Assembly (NCBI GenBank): GCA_964480635.1
Contig: CAYZQE010000060.1
Span: 1-15,192, forward strand
Reading direction: 5' to 3'
Length of the DNA stretch: 15,192 nt
Origin: CAYZQE01 sp964480635
GTDB taxonomy: Bacteria > Pseudomonadota > Gammaproteobacteria > GCA-001735895
Part shown: one piece after another, positions 13,392 to 15,192 of the stretch
Layout of the letters: every line of letters begins with the position of its first letter
Position numbering within the stretch: the stretch's first letter is position 1
Notes under the pieces: model-generated
Told to the model about the DNA's origin: nothing
The model's database searches: none
Seen by the model: the letters and a program-made list of their open reading frames with translations, nothing else
Program-made: the position numbers and the translations under genes

Positions 13392-13429
13392 AAAGCCTTG
13401 GCAATAAGCAATTATTGGCAGGGCTTTTT
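13392..13429 (+). terminator. Intrinsic terminator or attenuator between precursor and bufB
   Basis: Arms 13392-13407 (AAAGCCTTGGCAATAA) and 13412-13427 (TTATTGGCAGGGCTTT) pair at 15 of 16 positions (one G-T wobble, one G-G mismatch) around a GCAA tetraloop, ending in TTTTT. bufB starts 38 bp further on with its own ribosome site and no visible separate promoter. Partial termination here would give more precursor than enzyme mRNA. Confidence 0.8.
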
Positions 13430-13467
13430 GCGTTATAGTTTAGCAAGATTTTACTAAGGAATAATTT

Positions 13468-14334
13468 ATGACACGTCCATTTTTAGGTTTTGGTTTAGGT
13501 TTACGGTCAGAGCATTATCAGCACGTGATTGAGCATAAGCCTAATGTCGATTGGTTTGAAATATTAACCGAAAATTATATGGTGCCTGGCGGTAAACCCA
13601 TGCACAACTTAGATGTGATTCGTGCAGACTATGACATGGTGATGCACGGCGTGTCTCTGTCTATAGGCAGTACAGACCCACTAAATAAAGACTATTTAAA
13701 AGATTTAAAGCAATTGATTGATCGGGTGCAACCGCATTGGATTTCTGACCACCTCTGTTGGACTAGTGTTAATGGTGCTAACAGCCACGACCTTTTACCG
13801 TTGCCTTATAATGAAGCAACCATTAACCATATAGCCGAGCGTGTGAGCCAAGTACAAGACTACTTAGGGCAGCAAATATTACTCGAAAACTTATCCAGTT
13901 ATGTCACCTATAACGAGTCTGAAATGCCCGAATGGGCGTTTTTTAATGAAATTGCTAAACGAGCCGATTGTCATATTTTGTTAGATATTAATAACATCTT
14001 CGTGAGTGCCCACAATCATCATTTTGACCCCATTGACTATATTAAAGGCATGGATAGCGACCGTATTATGCAATTTCATTTAGCAGGGCATAGCTATAGT
14101 GGCGATATGATTATTGATACCCATGACCATGATGTGTGTGACCCTGTTTGGGCGTTGTATGAAGACGCGCTAAAGCACTATGGCGCAGTTAGTACCATGA
14201 TTGAGCGTGATGATAATATCCCTGAATTTGCTGAGCTGCGCGCAGAGCTAAGTGTGGCTGAAAGTATTGCTAAAAAGACCTTAGCGTCTGAGCAATTAGT
14301 GATTCAATCGTCCCGTTTAGAGGGTGCTGCATAA
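13468..14334 (+). CDS. bufB: DUF692 multinuclear iron oxidative enzyme (BufB-like)
   Basis: 288 residues, the usual length for DUF692/MbnB-type enzymes with a TIM-barrel fold. Probable iron ligands lie in family-conserved positions: MHGVSLSIG (His60), WISDHLCW (Asp94, His95), LLENLSSYV (Glu140), LLDINN (Asp173, Asn176), FHLAGH (His204, His208), DTHDHD (Asp217, His219) and MIERD (Glu246). Such enzymes use two or three iron ions and O2 to rearrange Cys side chains of precursor peptides, to oxazolone/thioamide in methanobactin and thiooxazole in bufferins. AAGGA sits 7 nt before the ATG. It follows two Cys-rich precursors and overlaps the bufC start by 1 bp, so its substrates are almost certainly those precursors. 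It acts in the cytoplasm before export. Confidence 0.95.
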   Translation: MTRPFLGFGLGLRSEHYQHVIEHKPNVDWFEILTENYMVPGGKPMHNLDVIRADYDMVMHGVSLSIGSTDPLNKDYLKDLKQLIDRVQPHWISDHLCWTSVNGANSHDLLPLPYNEATINHIAERVSQVQDYLGQQILLENLSSYVTYNESEMPEWAFFNEIAKRADCHILLDINNIFVSAHNHHFDPIDYIKGMDSDRIMQFHLAGHSYSGDMIIDTHDHDVCDPVWALYEDALKHYGAVSTMIERDDNIPEFAELRAELSVAESIAKKTLASEQLVIQSSRLEGAA

Positions 14335-15116
14335 TGCCAACGAATGCGCTTAAACAATTACAGCAATCATTTTTTGGCCACTTAGTTGGTGAGCAAACAG
14401 ATGTGATTGAACATATTCAATCAACATCGGATCGTTCTGCATCACAACGCCTTAATATTTATGCATCAGGTTATAGATTGCGTCTAAAAGAGGCAATAAG
14501 CACTGATTTTGATAAGTTATTTAGTTATTTGGGCGATGACTTATTTGAGCAGCTTATGGATGCTTATATTGATCGCTATCAATCAAGCCACCCCAGTTTA
14601 CGTTACTACAGTAAAAACATGTGTGAACTATTAAAAGCAGAAGAGCCATTCACTCAATATCCAGAGCTAATAGAGTTAGCCAATATAGAACAAACATTTA
14701 ATAACAGTTTTGATGCCGCCGATTGCGACACCATTACGATGGATAAAATAGCCGAAATTGCACCCGAAGCATGGGCAGATTTGAGTATTACCTTTCATGC
14801 ATCAATGGCTTTATTGCCATTACAAAAAAATACCTTTCCAATATGGAAAGCCTTATCAGAAGAGCAGTCCCCGCCAAATTCACTTGTTGAACCAAGCATT
14901 TGGATGATTTGGCGAAAAGATTTAGTGAGTCGGTATCGCGAAGTGAGTGAAGCTGAAAGTAAGATTTTAACTTTGGCCATGAACGGCGAAAACTTCACTC
15001 AGCTGTGTGAGGCAATGCTGGCTTTTTGTGACGAAGAACAAGCCCCAATGCAAGTCATTGGTTTATTGCAAAATTGGATTAACGAAAAGTTAGTTTGTGA
15101 CTTAAGGAGCCTCTGA
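14334..15116 (+). CDS. bufC: DUF2063-family partner protein (BufC-like)
   Basis: 260 residues. The N-terminal DUF2063/HvfC-type helical domain covers roughly 5-100, with LQQSFFGHLVGEQ, SASQRLNIYASGYRLRLKEA and the FDKLFSYLGDDLFEQLMDAY segment. The C-terminal part has few named motifs but fits the family in length. In the related systems the DUF2063 protein binds the DUF692 enzyme and its precursor and is needed for Cys modification. The ATG overlaps the bufB TAA by 1 bp and GAGGG lies 9 nt upstream, so the two proteins are made together. A DoxX-type gene often follows in such operons; only 76 bp remain after the stop, and they show no gene start. Confidence 0.92.
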   Translation: MPTNALKQLQQSFFGHLVGEQTDVIEHIQSTSDRSASQRLNIYASGYRLRLKEAISTDFDKLFSYLGDDLFEQLMDAYIDRYQSSHPSLRYYSKNMCELLKAEEPFTQYPELIELANIEQTFNNSFDAADCDTITMDKIAEIAPEAWADLSITFHASMALLPLQKNTFPIWKALSEEQSPPNSLVEPSIWMIWRKDLVSRYREVSEAESKILTLAMNGENFTQLCEAMLAFCDEEQAPMQVIGLLQNWINEKLVCDLRSL

Positions 15117-15192
15117 TTAAGTTAATAAAATTTGAGCGCAGAAAAACTGTCGCTATTTTCGTCGAAATGAGCCGTAATAGTCACTCTATTGC
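15117..15192. other. Short 3' remainder of the window
   Basis: 76 AT-rich bases after the BufC stop. I see no terminator and no convincing start codon with a ribosome site. Confidence 0.5.

Overview
The window looks like low-GC chromosomal DNA from a gammaproteobacterium. The support is an initiator tRNA-Met of gammaproteobacterial type, a type I-F CRISPR repeat, a YfiR-family protein with a CHASE8-type kinase, a YfbK-like vWA/ECF sigma module and a bufferin (DUF2282/DUF692/DUF2063) operon. I cannot name a genus. Two 100-N blocks (9141-9240, 12785-12884) are each flanked by an exact 55-nt duplication, so they look like fixed-length assembly gaps between contigs that overlap by one k-mer, not real missing spans of that length.

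Layout. (1) 9-181: initiator tRNA-Met and a terminator. (2) 182-749: non-coding, holding a REP/MITE-like palindromic element between two 18-bp direct repeats. (3) 750-5745 (+): YfiR-family periplasmic protein, hybrid sensor kinase with a CHASE8-like periplasmic domain, and TonB-dependent receptor, closely packed; probably one envelope-sensing module. (4) 5828-8936 (-): vWA lipoprotein, ECF sigma factor and membrane anti-sigma-like protein, transcribed in that order. (5) 9026-9328: a short type I-F CRISPR array read on the minus strand, with an AT-rich leader (9329-9430) carrying two perfect IHF consensus matches; no cas gene is in the window. (6) 9633-11821 (+): an OmpR-family regulator and its histidine kinase. 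(7) 11816-12456 (-): a ribbon-helix-helix-like antitoxin and PIN-domain toxin pair with a palindromic operator over its promoter. (8) 12630-15116 (+): a bufferin operon with two Cys-rich precursor genes (the first broken only by an assembly gap), the DUF692 modification enzyme BufB and its partner BufC.

How the parts may connect. Four GTGA-type direct repeats with exact 11-bp spacing precede the bufferin operon, and two more precede the OmpR-family regulator gene. PhoB/OmpR-type proteins bind direct repeats of this spacing, so the regulator at 9633 is a candidate controller of the bufferin operon and of itself; this is inference. A strong stem-loop with a T-tract lies between the second precursor and bufB, placed to make much more precursor than enzyme. 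The first precursor carries a lipobox and the second an ordinary signal peptide, suggesting one membrane-anchored and one soluble periplasmic product from almost the same metal-binding core.
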